Assembly: GCA_024687845.1 (NCBI GenBank)
Contig: JAILEL010000185.1
Span: 1-28,420 of the forward strand
Origin: Eubacterium sp.
Lineage (GTDB): Bacteria; Bacillota_A; Clostridia; Lachnospirales; Lachnospiraceae
Length of the DNA stretch: 28,420 nucleotides
Reading direction: 5' to 3'
This document shows positions 1 through 7,810 of the stretch, piece by piece. The notes beneath the pieces were generated by a model. That model was not told the DNA's origin and did not search any database. It saw only the letters and a list, made by a program, of their open reading frames with translations. The translations under genes and the position numbers were made by a program. Position 1 is the first letter of the stretch, and every line of letters begins with the position of its first letter.

Positions 1-1
1 T

Positions 2-26
2 GGTGTCAAAAGGTACTTTTGACACC
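2..26. repeat. Perfect palindrome, 11-bp stem with 3-nt loop
   Basis: GGTGTCAAAAG at 2-12 and CTTTTGACACC at 16-26 are exact reverse complements around the loop GTA. No T-run follows on either strand, so it is not a standard intrinsic terminator of an upstream gene. The tight trinucleotide loop is the same design as the hairpins at 28306-28410. It could be an intergenic repeat, an operator or an mRNA 3' end structure; the sequence does not decide. Confidence 0.7.
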
Positions 27-146
27 CACATCATTATATGACAAGGTATACCAAAGCTGCTTGATGAGATAGAAAGATTAAGATGTAAAGAAACGAAGAT
101 ACAAAGAAAAACAGATACAATATTTTGGCTAAGAAAGTGTGATGAT

Positions 147-893
147 TTGAGTAAAGACTTTAAAGAAAAAGTGTTCAAATATATTAAGAAAGAATATGGT
201 GTTGAACCTGATTATCCATGGGAGAAATACCCGGGTAATGCAGTATTTCGACATGAAGATAATAAGAAATGGTTTGCTCTGGTTATGACAGTATCCAAGG
301 ATAAACTTGGTCTGTCCGGAACAGACGATGTAGATGTGATTAATGTTAAGTTGGATGATCCTGTATTTATGGATATGCTACTTCATCAGAAGGGTTATCT
401 TCCTGCTTATCATATGAATAAGGATAACTGGATTTCGGTTCTCCTGGATGGAACAGCTGCATTAAATGATATTTATTCTGTTATAGATTTCAGCTTTGCA
501 GCTACTGCTTCTAAAAAGAAAAAGGAGAAGACGAGACCGCCTAAAGAGTGGATCATACCGGCTAATCCTAAGTATTATGATATCGAGCATGCTTTTGATA
601 ATGAAAAGGAAACCAACTGGAAACAGGGAAATGGTATCAAAGTCGGTGATACGGTCTTTATGTATGTAGCAGCTCCGGTGTCCGCAATAATGTATAAATG
701 CACTGTTCTGGAAACAAATATTCCTTATGCTTACCAGGATAAGAATCTAACTATATCGGCCCTGATGAAAATAAAACTAGAGAAGAGATACGATAAAGAG
801 CTATTCACATTTGACATCTTGAAGGAAGAATATGGGATATATGCGATAAGAGGACCGAGAGGAATACCGGATTCACTGAGTAGAGATCTGTAG
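147..893 (+). CDS. MmcQ/YjbR-family protein with C-terminal EVE/PUA-like domain
   Basis: The 248-residue protein has two parts. Residues 1 to about 120 match the MmcQ/YjbR fold (CyaY-like, often annotated DNA-binding): the spacing of YGVEPDYPWEKYP, the RHEDNKKWFALVM strand and the LPAYHMNKDNWISVLL segment are typical. After a Lys-rich linker (SKKKKEKTRPP), residues about 135-248 begin WIIPANPKYYDI and contain KVGDTVFMYV, which resembles EVE/PUA-like modified-base binding domains. The start is the TTG at 147, with only a weak AG-rich ribosome site; the same frame is open back to position 42 without an ATG or GTG. The stop overlaps the ribosome site of the next gene. The YjbR half is recognised with good confidence; the EVE assignment is by pattern only. 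No substrate can be named. Confidence 0.75.
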   Translation: MSKDFKEKVFKYIKKEYGVEPDYPWEKYPGNAVFRHEDNKKWFALVMTVSKDKLGLSGTDDVDVINVKLDDPVFMDMLLHQKGYLPAYHMNKDNWISVLLDGTAALNDIYSVIDFSFAATASKKKKEKTRPPKEWIIPANPKYYDIEHAFDNEKETNWKQGNGIKVGDTVFMYVAAPVSAIMYKCTVLETNIPYAYQDKNLTISALMKIKLEKRYDKELFTFDILKEEYGIYAIRGPRGIPDSLSRDL

Positions 894-906
894 GAGTAAT
901 AATGTT

Positions 907-1620
907 ATGAAAGACGCAAAGAGAGGCTTTGTTCCTTCTGATGAAAAAGAGTTTGGAGATAAGGCCATACCGAATCTCTGTCAGGCTGCTGATGAAGTGT
1001 TATTTCTACTGAATCATGGATATCCCGTCAAAGGAGCAACCAGATTCGTAGGAGACCACTATATGTTTTCAGAACGTCAGCGCCTGGCTCTTGCCAGGAC
1101 AGTTTCGCCTGAAGAACAGATATCTTCAAGACTAAGCAGAGAAGTTAAGAATATAGAAGGCGAAACCATTTATATAGATGGCTTCAATGTGATCATCGGA
1201 CTTGAGATAGCATTTTCAGAATCAATGCTCTTTACCTGTATGGATGGAACTATCAGAGATCTGGCCGGACTCAGAGGAACATACAGACTGATTCCGGAGA
1301 CGGACCTGGCGGTTAAGGCACTGCTTAAAACTCTGGAGAAGTTAAAGGTTAGAAAGGCAGTTATATACCTGGATAAACCGGTATCAAACTCCGGAAGACT
1401 GAAGCAAAAGATAAATGAGTATGCAGAAGATGTTGATATAGAAGTTGAGGTAGAAATAGAAGATGCAGTGGATTACATCCTGAAGCAGAAACCACTGATA
1501 GCCTCCGGCGATGCCATAATTCTGGATGCATGTGATAAATGGTTCAACCTGGTTAGATACGTGATAGAAGAAAATATAGGGGGATATCCGTATATAGACA
1601 TATGTCCAGTGGTGGAATAA
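907..1620 (+). CDS. DUF434 domain protein with PIN/NYN-like C-terminal half
   Basis: This 237-residue protein starts 13 nt after the previous stop, behind AGGAG at 892-896. Residues about 20-75 carry the DUF434 hallmark: a leucine-rich helix, then GYPVKGATRFVGDHYMFSER followed by QRLALAR. The second half, from IYIDGFNVIIGLE, looks like a PIN/NYN-type Rossmann fold: an Asp in DGFNV, TDLAVKAL, an Asp after a beta strand in YLDKP, and SGDAIILD, so a metal-dependent nuclease site is conceivable. DUF434 is a known but uncharacterised family of bacteria and archaea, so nuclease activity is inference from the acidic residues. An ATG at 902 stops after two codons (ATG TTA TGA), so 907 is the real start. 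Confidence 0.8.
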   Translation: MKDAKRGFVPSDEKEFGDKAIPNLCQAADEVLFLLNHGYPVKGATRFVGDHYMFSERQRLALARTVSPEEQISSRLSREVKNIEGETIYIDGFNVIIGLEIAFSESMLFTCMDGTIRDLAGLRGTYRLIPETDLAVKALLKTLEKLKVRKAVIYLDKPVSNSGRLKQKINEYAEDVDIEVEVEIEDAVDYILKQKPLIASGDAIILDACDKWFNLVRYVIEENIGGYPYIDICPVVE

Positions 1621-1805
1621 TGACAAATATTTCAAGATGTCATCAGTTACATGCTAGACTTGTATCACGCTTTCAGGTTGAGAAACCTTCAATCATAATA
1701 TCAGATAAGATCTCTAAATGGCTCTATCAGGCTATTTATAGTATATATGAAAATTATGGGGAGGAAGAGGCTGAGAGATACGTGAGAGAAGCCAGACTTC
1801 TGTAA
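1620..1805 (+). CDS. Small protein of unknown function (61 aa)
   Basis: The ATG at 1620 shares its A with the TAA stop of the DUF434 gene (TAATG), and GGTGG lies six bases upstream, so translation is coupled; an earlier in-frame start at 1602 inside the previous gene is less likely. The product is basic at the N-terminus and acidic near the C-terminus (ENYGEEEAERYVREARLL), with a probable amphipathic helix in the second half. No domain is recognised. Its position between the DUF434 gene and an ATPase gene, and the tight coupling, support a real gene that belongs with them. Confidence 0.55.
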   Translation: MTNISRCHQLHARLVSRFQVEKPSIIISDKISKWLYQAIYSIYENYGEEEAERYVREARLL

Positions 1806-1818
1806 GGCGGTGAATTGT

Positions 1819-2673
1819 ATGTATTTATCATCTTTTAGATTTGTAACGTATGAAAAGGAAGTGGACGTCAGATGGTCCATTAAAAGAACCTGCTATGATA
1901 CATGGTATCCATTCGGGATACTTACAAAGCATAACTTAAGAGTCGTAGATTTCGAACCCATTACCATTTTTTATGGCGGAAATGGAAGTGGTAAAACTAC
2001 AGCTCTGAACATAATTGCAGAGAAGCTTGGAGTTGAAAGAGGTACATTTTATAATCGCTCTAACTTCTATGAAGACTATCTGAAGTATTTTGATTATGAG
2101 TGTATAGGAGAGATTCCGGAAGAAAGTCGGATCATTACAAGTGATGATGTATTTGATTTTATGCTGAATCTTAGGTGCTTCAATCAGAATATAGATTATA
2201 GGCGCGAAGAAATGTTTGAAGAATACATAGAGGACAAGAGTTCGAGATTCAGAATGAGATCCTTGGATGATTATGAGGAATTGCGTCGAAGAAATCTTGC
2301 GAAGACCAAAACTCAGTCCCAATATATTCGAAAAAGATTATCTGATAATGTCAGGGAACATTCCAATGGAGAAAGTGCATATTTATACTTTACAGAGAAA
2401 ATAAAAGAAAATGCTTTATATCTCCTGGATGAGCCGGAAAATAGCCTTAGTCCTAAGAAGCAGCTAGAATTAAAAGATTTTCTTACTGAGTCTGCAAGAT
2501 TTTATAATTGTCAGTTCATAATAGCGACTCATTCACCGTTTCTATTATCTCTGCCTGGAGCAAAGATAATTGATTTTAATGAGAATCCGGTAGATGTGAA
2601 GAAATGGACAGAACTGGATACGGTGAGAGAATATTATGAGTTTTTTAAAGAACATGAGAGGGAGTTTGAGTAG
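1819..2673 (+). CDS. AAA-type (ABC-like, COG3910) ATPase
   Basis: The 284-residue product has a complete ABC/SMC-like ATPase core: Walker A GGNGSGKTT at residues 53-61, a signature-like NGESA near 180, Walker B LYLLDEPEN near 198, a D-loop SLSP and a switch histidine in ATHSPFL near 240. There is no membrane segment and no nuclease (TOPRIM) domain, so it belongs with single-domain predicted ATPases (COG3910 type) rather than with OLD nucleases. The ATG at 1819 has AAGGCGG eight bases upstream; a GTG at 1810 would overlap that ribosome site and is rejected. It lies 13 nt after the small gene and probably shares its mRNA. The cellular role is unknown. Confidence 0.8.
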   Translation: MYLSSFRFVTYEKEVDVRWSIKRTCYDTWYPFGILTKHNLRVVDFEPITIFYGGNGSGKTTALNIIAEKLGVERGTFYNRSNFYEDYLKYFDYECIGEIPEESRIITSDDVFDFMLNLRCFNQNIDYRREEMFEEYIEDKSSRFRMRSLDDYEELRRRNLAKTKTQSQYIRKRLSDNVREHSNGESAYLYFTEKIKENALYLLDEPENSLSPKKQLELKDFLTESARFYNCQFIIATHSPFLLSLPGAKIIDFNENPVDVKKWTELDTVREYYEFFKEHEREFE

Positions 2674-2704
2674 ATATCTTGGATCTGGTGAAATGGGTGT
2701 TAAT

Positions 2705-2873
2705 ATGGAAATAGCGGTAGTGACATTCAGGCTTCATGCACCATGGGTACATGGCCTGAAAGAAAAAAGAATGACATAATGCCATGGCTGACAGTCTGAT
2801 GTATGAAATATCCAGCTATGTAGAGGAAAATACCGATGCTGAAATACTGGATGAGATAAGAGAAATACGATAA
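2705..2873 (+). pseudogene. Remnant of a DUF503/YlxP-family gene, internal deletion and frameshift
   Basis: From ATG 2705 the frame reads MEIAVVTFRLHAPWVHGLKEKRM and stops at 2777. This is the start of a DUF503 protein, whose family pattern is a hydrophobic strand, an HSLKEKR-type motif and then the core. The next frame, around 2775-2873, reads HNAMADSLMYEISSYVEEN followed by TDAEILDEIREIR and a stop at 2871, which resembles the end of the same family. DUF503 proteins are about 90-95 residues; here about 24 plus 32 survive, so roughly 35-40 central residues are missing and the halves are out of frame. In Bacillus, ylxP sits near infB and rbfA, so this is probably a decayed extra copy. The reading rests on family memory, not on an alignment. 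Confidence 0.55.
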
Positions 2874-3100
2874 ATATTTTGGGATATTATATAGAGAGAA
2901 TATATGGCAAAGCTTGCTGGAAAAGGGTTTAAACAGTCATGTGTATGCTTCTGAAGGTGTAAATTAAGAACATATAGGACTTCTTTTTTTTCAGTGAGCA
3001 TTGCATTCTGACTATGCTATGTGGATAAATTAGTCATTTTATGATAAGATATCTACATGAATGGGCTTTATTCTTGTTTAGTCAATTGGGAGGGTTTCAT
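2874..3100. other. Non-coding stretch between the DUF503 remnant and the next gene
   Basis: No convincing gene is seen. A T-run at about 2984-2992 follows only a weak GAAG/CTTC pairing, so a terminator is possible but poor. A 16-codon ORF from 2905 has no good ribosome site and no recognisable sequence. The GGGAGGG ribosome site of the next gene is at 3088-3094. Confidence 0.4.
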
Positions 3101-4849
3101 ATGCATTATAAGAACTTTAAGACAGCAGTTTATATTCCTGCGTGGATAGCGCGTAACATGACTCCGGAAAAGTTAGAGTATGGATATGAGTTTATTGAGA
3201 AATATATTGGACTCGATAAGGTCTATATTGAGACTCACAGAGATGATATTGATATAGAAAAAGAACGTATTCTCATGATGAAAAACTATCTTGAGGAAAG
3301 AGGCGTTACAGTAGTGGGTGGAATTACATTCACGGTAGATGATTTTGAAGGCGCAGAAGCTGGAAAAAGAAGAATCTTTAATACCTTCTGTTATACAGAT
3401 CCTGCCATGAGAGATAAGGTAAAGGCTCTTTCTGAATATGCAGCTGGAATCTTTGATGAGGTTATCCTGGATGATTACTACTTCACCAATTGTTGCTGCG
3501 ATAGATGTATCAAGGAAAAGGGTGACAGGGACTGGGTTACTTTCAGACGTGAACTTATGGCTGATGTTTCAAAGAACCTTGTCGTTGGTCCTTCAAAGGC
3601 TGTTAATCCTAATATCAAGATGATCGTTAAATATCCTAACTGGCGTGAATCCTTCCACTTCACTGGTTATATTCCGGATGCCGAGAAGGATATTTTCGAT
3701 GAGACGTACATTGGAACTGAGACGAGAAATCCAAGGTATACTGACCAGCACCTGCCTGAGTATTTAAGCTATTCGCTGGTTCGCTATATCGAAAATGCAT
3801 GGCCGGGTCGTAATGGTGGCGGCTGGTTCGATACCTTCCAGTGCTGGTCTGCAGACAGATATCTTGAACAGGCTTATCTGACTGCCTTTGCGAAGGCGAA
3901 GGAGCTTATGCACTTCCAGTGGAGTAATCTGGTGGATAATCATTTTGTTGGAGGAATGAAGATCCAGCTGGAGAAGATTGATAAGATGATGGATGGAATC
4001 GGAAATCCGACAGGAGTTCCTGTATATATTCCATATGCGTCAAGTGGGGAGAATCACTTGGAAATGAGGTTTGGAATGATTGGCATTCCTATAGAAGCGA
4101 CTCCTGATTTTCCAGCTGATAAGGATATGATGATTCTGACCGAGAGTTCGTCTGTAGATTCACAGCTTGTAGAGAAGCTTAGAAAATATGTTCAGACTGG
4201 TGGTGATGCAGTTATCACTTCAGGACTTCTCAGAAAGCTGGGAGATGAGATAAGGGCTGCAGGACTCACAGAGGCTACTGTGACTGATAGAAAGCTAAAT
4301 GTTACCAGATATCATATTACCGGGGATGAGGCTGGATATATCGATGATGTAAACCCTATACTATTCCCTGAGATCACTCACGGAAATAATGATTCCTGGT
4401 CGCTTCTTAATGGAGGAGATGGTGACTACCATACGCCGTTATTACTCCTTAGCATTTACGGTAAGGGCAGGATTTACATTCTGAATATTCCTGACAATTA
4501 TGCAGATATCTACCGTATTCCAAGAGCTGCATCTGATGTATTTAAGAGAATCCTAAGAACTGAGACATATGCTTCTGGAAAAGACTTCTCTATGTTCACC
4601 TACAATGACGGCAGCTTTATCCTTTACCGCTATGTGAAGGATAACGTAAGACCGTCTCATGTAAGGCTTTACACGAAGGAAGACGTAAGTAGTCTTAAGG
4701 ATGAGGTTTATGATAAGAAAATACCGGTAGCTCCATACTATGTATGGGAAGAGTTTGAGCTTAAAAAATATATGGTTGCGGATATAATTCTTGAGCCAGG
4801 AATGATCAGTAGGTATAAGTGGGAATATAAGTGTCCCGATCCATTATAA
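3101..4849 (+). CDS. Glycosidase-like TIM-barrel protein, function unknown
   Basis: The ATG at 3101 has GGGAGGG seven bases upstream; a start 60 nt earlier adds a peptide unlike the rest and lacks a ribosome site. The 582-residue product has no signal peptide. Residues 1-300 read like a GH-A-type barrel: TAVYIPAWIARNM at strand 1, VYIETHRDDI, VVGGITFTVDDF, then ILDDYYFTNCCCDRC at 122-136 with paired acids and a four-Cys cluster, IVKYPNW near 195 and TGTETRNP near 220. Residues about 320-480 resemble a glutamine-amidotransferase-like or trimerisation domain as in GH42 enzymes (DKDMMILTESS, GGDAVITSGLL, GKGRIYILNIPDN), and the end looks like a beta-sandwich. I recall a family of uncharacterised hypothetical proteins with the ILDD-FTNC-C motif but no assigned substrate. 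Sugar metabolism is inference from fold alone. Confidence 0.6.
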   Translation: MHYKNFKTAVYIPAWIARNMTPEKLEYGYEFIEKYIGLDKVYIETHRDDIDIEKERILMMKNYLEERGVTVVGGITFTVDDFEGAEAGKRRIFNTFCYTDPAMRDKVKALSEYAAGIFDEVILDDYYFTNCCCDRCIKEKGDRDWVTFRRELMADVSKNLVVGPSKAVNPNIKMIVKYPNWRESFHFTGYIPDAEKDIFDETYIGTETRNPRYTDQHLPEYLSYSLVRYIENAWPGRNGGGWFDTFQCWSADRYLEQAYLTAFAKAKELMHFQWSNLVDNHFVGGMKIQLEKIDKMMDGIGNPTGVPVYIPYASSGENHLEMRFGMIGIPIEATPDFPADKDMMILTESSSVDSQLVEKLRKYVQTGGDAVITSGLLRKLGDEIRAAGLTEATVTDRKLNVTRYHITGDEAGYIDDVNPILFPEITHGNNDSWSLLNGGDGDYHTPLLLLSIYGKGRIYILNIPDNYADIYRIPRAASDVFKRILRTETYASGKDFSMFTYNDGSFILYRYVKDNVRPSHVRLYTKEDVSSLKDEVYDKKIPVAPYYVWEEFELKKYMVADIILEPGMISRYKWEYKCPDPL

Positions 4850-4880
4850 AAAACTAGATAAGGAACAGTAAAGATAAGAC

Positions 4881-5777
4881 ATGAAAGTATATAGTGGTAT
4901 TGACAATCTTCCAACAGGAAGAGCAAGTAATGTGATCACAGAAGGATGCCTGGTACTTGAGGGTGGTGGATGGAAAGGATTATACACTCTCGGAGTACTT
5001 GATGCATTTATGGAAAATGGAATAAATATGAGAAGTACAGTTGGGATATCAGCTGGAGCACTCTCGGCTATAGGTTATGTGTCAGGGCAGATTGGATGGG
5101 GCGCAAGGATAGATCTGACCTATAGGCACGATAAGGAATATTGTGGAATTGGCGCAGTTATAAAGGATCATGGTGTCACAGGTTTTTCTTATCTATATCA
5201 AGATATAGTTGATGGATTACCTCTGGACAAAAAAAGATTGATGGAGCCTTCCAGAAATCTTGCTGTTGGAGTAACTAACATGCTGACTGGAGAAACTGAA
5301 TATATGGAAAAAGGAAAATGTAATCTGTCAGCTGCAGTCAGGGCGTCAGCAACAGTCCCTTATGTCTCACGTCCAGTTGTAATAAAAGGCGTTCCATACC
5401 TTGACGGTGGATGCTCTACGAAGATTCCATATCCATATGCAGTTAGAGAAGGTGCGGATAAAATTGTAGTAATAAAAACCAGAGAATGGTCATATAGAAG
5501 AGATACTGCGCCAAATAAAGTTGCTATGACAATGTATCGAAGATATCCTGAATTTGTAAAGAGCATAAATAGAGCAAATGATGACTTTAATAAAATGACA
5601 GATGATTTATATAAGCTCCATAATGAGGGGGAGATTTTCGTAATTGCTCCTTCCAAACCAGTAGAGGTAACAAGATTTGAGGGCGATATGGAAAAACTCG
5701 GAGAACTATACTGGTTAGGTTATAATGATGCAAATCAAAATATCGAAAATATAAAAGAATATTTACAGCTTGTGTAG
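4881..5777 (+). CDS. Patatin-like phospholipase
   Basis: The 298-residue protein carries the full patatin dyad: oxyanion loop GGGWKG at 28-33, nucleophile elbow GISAG with Ser57, and catalytic Asp175 in LDGG. The segment AAVRASATVPYVSRPV before the Asp is also typical of bacterial patatins of the YjjU type. These are lipid acyl hydrolases acting on phospholipids or lysophospholipids. There is no signal peptide or TM helix, so it is cytosolic or peripheral. It follows the glycosidase-like gene by 31 nt. The ribosome site is weak (AAGGA is about 16 bases upstream), so the start is slightly uncertain, although the next in-frame ATG would remove the oxyanion loop. Trp in GGGWKG replaces the more usual small or hydrophobic residue and Lys replaces the usual Arg. 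Confidence 0.88.
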   Translation: MKVYSGIDNLPTGRASNVITEGCLVLEGGGWKGLYTLGVLDAFMENGINMRSTVGISAGALSAIGYVSGQIGWGARIDLTYRHDKEYCGIGAVIKDHGVTGFSYLYQDIVDGLPLDKKRLMEPSRNLAVGVTNMLTGETEYMEKGKCNLSAAVRASATVPYVSRPVVIKGVPYLDGGCSTKIPYPYAVREGADKIVVIKTREWSYRRDTAPNKVAMTMYRRYPEFVKSINRANDDFNKMTDDLYKLHNEGEIFVIAPSKPVEVTRFEGDMEKLGELYWLGYNDANQNIENIKEYLQLV

Positions 5778-5826
5778 AGGATTATTATGATCTTCCACAG
5801 TAAAAATCTATTATCTACATATATTC

Positions 5827-5856
5827 TTGTTCATGTTATCAGTTCTGTGATATATT
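5827..5856 (+). promoter_or_regulatory. Candidate sigma-A promoter for the two-component operon
   Basis: A TTGTTC box at 5827-5832 and TATATT at 5851-5856 are separated by 18 bases. They lie in the 115-bp gap before the response regulator, about 35 bp before its start codon. The match is reasonable but not strong. Confidence 0.4.
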
Positions 5857-5892
5857 TGGAAAAGTGAAATCATTAAATGAGGTAGATGATTT

Positions 5893-6582
5893 ATGAGAAT
5901 ATTAGTTGTAGAAGATGAGAAGTCTCTGGCTGATCTGGTAGCAGAAAGACTTAAAAAGGAACGATATTCAGTAGATGTATCCTACGACGGTGAAGATGGT
6001 CTGTATAATGCACTTACTGGAATATATGATCTTATACTTTTAGATATAATGCTTCCAAAGAAAAATGGTCTTGAAATTCTGAAGGAAATACGAGCTGAAG
6101 GTATTGCTTCAAAAGTAATAATGCTTACAGCAAAGGGTGAGCTTGAGGATAAGCTTAAAGGCTTCAGCGAAGGAGCAAATGATTATGTTCCCAAGCCTTT
6201 CCATATTGATGAACTTGTAGCACGAATAAATGCACAGCTCCGTGTTACTACTGTAACAAAGGATGAACTGGAATATGGAAATATAATTCTTGACTATAAA
6301 ACTCCTGCAGTTTGCAATAAGGATTCTGATGAGAGCATCAAAATAAATAATAAGGAGTTTCAGCTGCTGGAATATTTTATGATGAATCATAATCAAGTTC
6401 TTTCTAAAGAGATGATATTTGACAGAGTTTGGGGAATGGATAATGATTCGCTTTCAAATAATCTTGAAGCATACCTTTCTTTTGTTCGAAAAAAGCTAAA
6501 AGCTATAGATGCAAATGTAACAATTAAGTCAATTCGTAATATGGGTTATAGAATGGAGACAATAGATGAAGGAACTAAATAA
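5893..6582 (+). CDS. OmpR/PhoB-family response regulator
   Basis: The 229-residue protein has a receiver domain at 1-120 with acidic residues in VVEDEK, phospho-acceptor Asp51 in LLDIMLP, Thr79 in MLTA and Lys101 in VPKPF, followed by a winged-helix DNA-binding domain at about 130-225 (INNKEFQLLEYFMMN, a helix with SNNLEAYLSFVRKKL, and IRNMGYRM in the wing). All phosphorylation residues are present, so it should be functional. It is the first gene of an overlapping operon with its kinase. The start follows GAGG ten bases upstream. Confidence 0.95.
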   Translation: MRILVVEDEKSLADLVAERLKKERYSVDVSYDGEDGLYNALTGIYDLILLDIMLPKKNGLEILKEIRAEGIASKVIMLTAKGELEDKLKGFSEGANDYVPKPFHIDELVARINAQLRVTTVTKDELEYGNIILDYKTPAVCNKDSDESIKINNKEFQLLEYFMMNHNQVLSKEMIFDRVWGMDNDSLSNNLEAYLSFVRKKLKAIDANVTIKSIRNMGYRMETIDEGTK

Positions 6583-7810
6583 AAAGGTCTTTCTGACAGT
6601 TTTCGGAATGCTTACATTTTTCCTTTGCGTTAGTCTTGTTATTATAAATATTGTCAGCTATAGAAGAGAATATGAAGGCATAAAAAGAAATCTGAATATC
6701 ATGGAAAATCATATGCCTGGATTTATAGACAACAGACCACCAGACTTTGATGTTCAAAATAATAAGTTTGATGATTTTGAAAATATGAGAATCATGGATT
6801 ATGACGTCTATACCGTTGAGTTAAATATGGATGGAACTGTTTCCAGAATATTTGAACTTGGAAATGATTCTACTGATTTTGATGCAGAAGCTGCTGCAAA
6901 TGAAATTGTTAAAGTCTATGAACAGGATACTGTAAAAATCAGCAATTTATATATAGGAAAATACTCGTTTAATTATAAAACTAATAATTCTATTGTAATA
7001 ATAAATGATAAGAATATATCAGTAAAAATAAGAAAATTACTTTTAGAAACATTGATAGTTTTTATTGTAGTTGAGCTTTTACTAATATTTGTATCTAAGA
7101 TATTAACTGGTTGGATTACCAAGCCTGCACGTGAGGCCTTTGAAAAGCAGCGTGAGTTTATTGCTGATGCCTCACACGAGCTTAAAACACCACTTGCTGT
7201 AATCATGGCATCATCGGATGAACTTGAATCAAGTGAAAAAAATAAAAAATATATAGAGAATATTAAATATGAGTCTGATAGAATGAATCATCTTATTGCC
7301 GGACTTCTTGATCTTTCAAAGCTTGAAGAAGGCATTTCAAAGGAAAGCTATAAGGAAGAGAATCTATCCAAAATAGTTGAAAAAACGGCACTTGTTTTTG
7401 AAGGTGTTGCTTTTGAACAAGGAGTTTTGATAGATACAGATATTGAGAAAAATATTATATTTAAATGCAGTAAAGAAGAAATAGAGAAGCTTATTTCAAC
7501 TCTTTTAGATAATGCTGTACAACATAGTGATAAAGATTCAACAGTTGAAGTTAAACTGTATAAATCAAAAAATAATATTTTACTAAAGATTATAAACTCT
7601 GGAGAGCCGATCAAAGAAGGTGACGAAGATAAAATCTTCGAAAGATTCTATAGAGCTGATAAATCAAGAAACAGAAGTGAGAACCGGTATGGTCTCGGGC
7701 TTGCAATCGCAAAACGTATAGTTATTAATCATGGTGGTATAATTAAAGCTTCGTCAGATAAAGAAGAGCGAAAAACCACATTTAAGATTGAATTTAAAGG
7801 AAAAGTATGA
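6566..7810 (+). CDS. Sensor histidine kinase, partner of the upstream regulator
   Basis: The 414-residue membrane kinase has TM1 at about 8-30, an extracytoplasmic sensor of about 125 residues rich in Asp and Asn, TM2 at about 160-180, and no clear HAMP domain before the dimerisation helix. The phospho-acceptor is His204 in DASHELKTP. The ATPase domain shows an N-box (LDNAVQHS), a weak G1 region, FERFYR and GLGLAIAKRI. It starts 17 nt inside the regulator gene behind GGAG, so the pair is translationally coupled. The sensor domain is not recognised, so the signal is unknown. Its stop overlaps the start of the next gene by 4 nt. Confidence 0.93.
   Translation: MKELNKKVFLTVFGMLTFFLCVSLVIINIVSYRREYEGIKRNLNIMENHMPGFIDNRPPDFDVQNNKFDDFENMRIMDYDVYTVELNMDGTVSRIFELGNDSTDFDAEAAANEIVKVYEQDTVKISNLYIGKYSFNYKTNNSIVIINDKNISVKIRKLLLETLIVFIVVELLLIFVSKILTGWITKPAREAFEKQREFIADASHELKTPLAVIMASSDELESSEKNKKYIENIKYESDRMNHLIAGLLDLSKLEEGISKESYKEENLSKIVEKTALVFEGVAFEQGVLIDTDIEKNIIFKCSKEEIEKLISTLLDNAVQHSDKDSTVEVKLYKSKNNILLKIINSGEPIKEGDEDKIFERFYRADKSRNRSENRYGLGLAIAKRIVINHGGIIKASSDKEERKTTFKIEFKGKV

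Noticed and set aside
42..146. Open frame joined to the MmcQ/YjbR gene upstream of its TTG
   Set aside because: There is no ATG or GTG in this frame and no family-like sequence; the YjbR domain begins normally just after the TTG.
1384..1635. Minus-strand ORF over the DUF434 gene
   Set aside because: It is a shadow of a well-supported coding frame, without a ribosome site or recognisable protein.
1810..2673. OLD/Gabija-type defence ATPase
   Set aside because: There is no TOPRIM nuclease domain and no adjacent helicase or nuclease gene of a known defence system; the length fits a single-domain ATPase.
2984..2992. Terminator at a T-run after the DUF503 remnant
   Set aside because: Only a 4-bp stem can be formed before the T-run.
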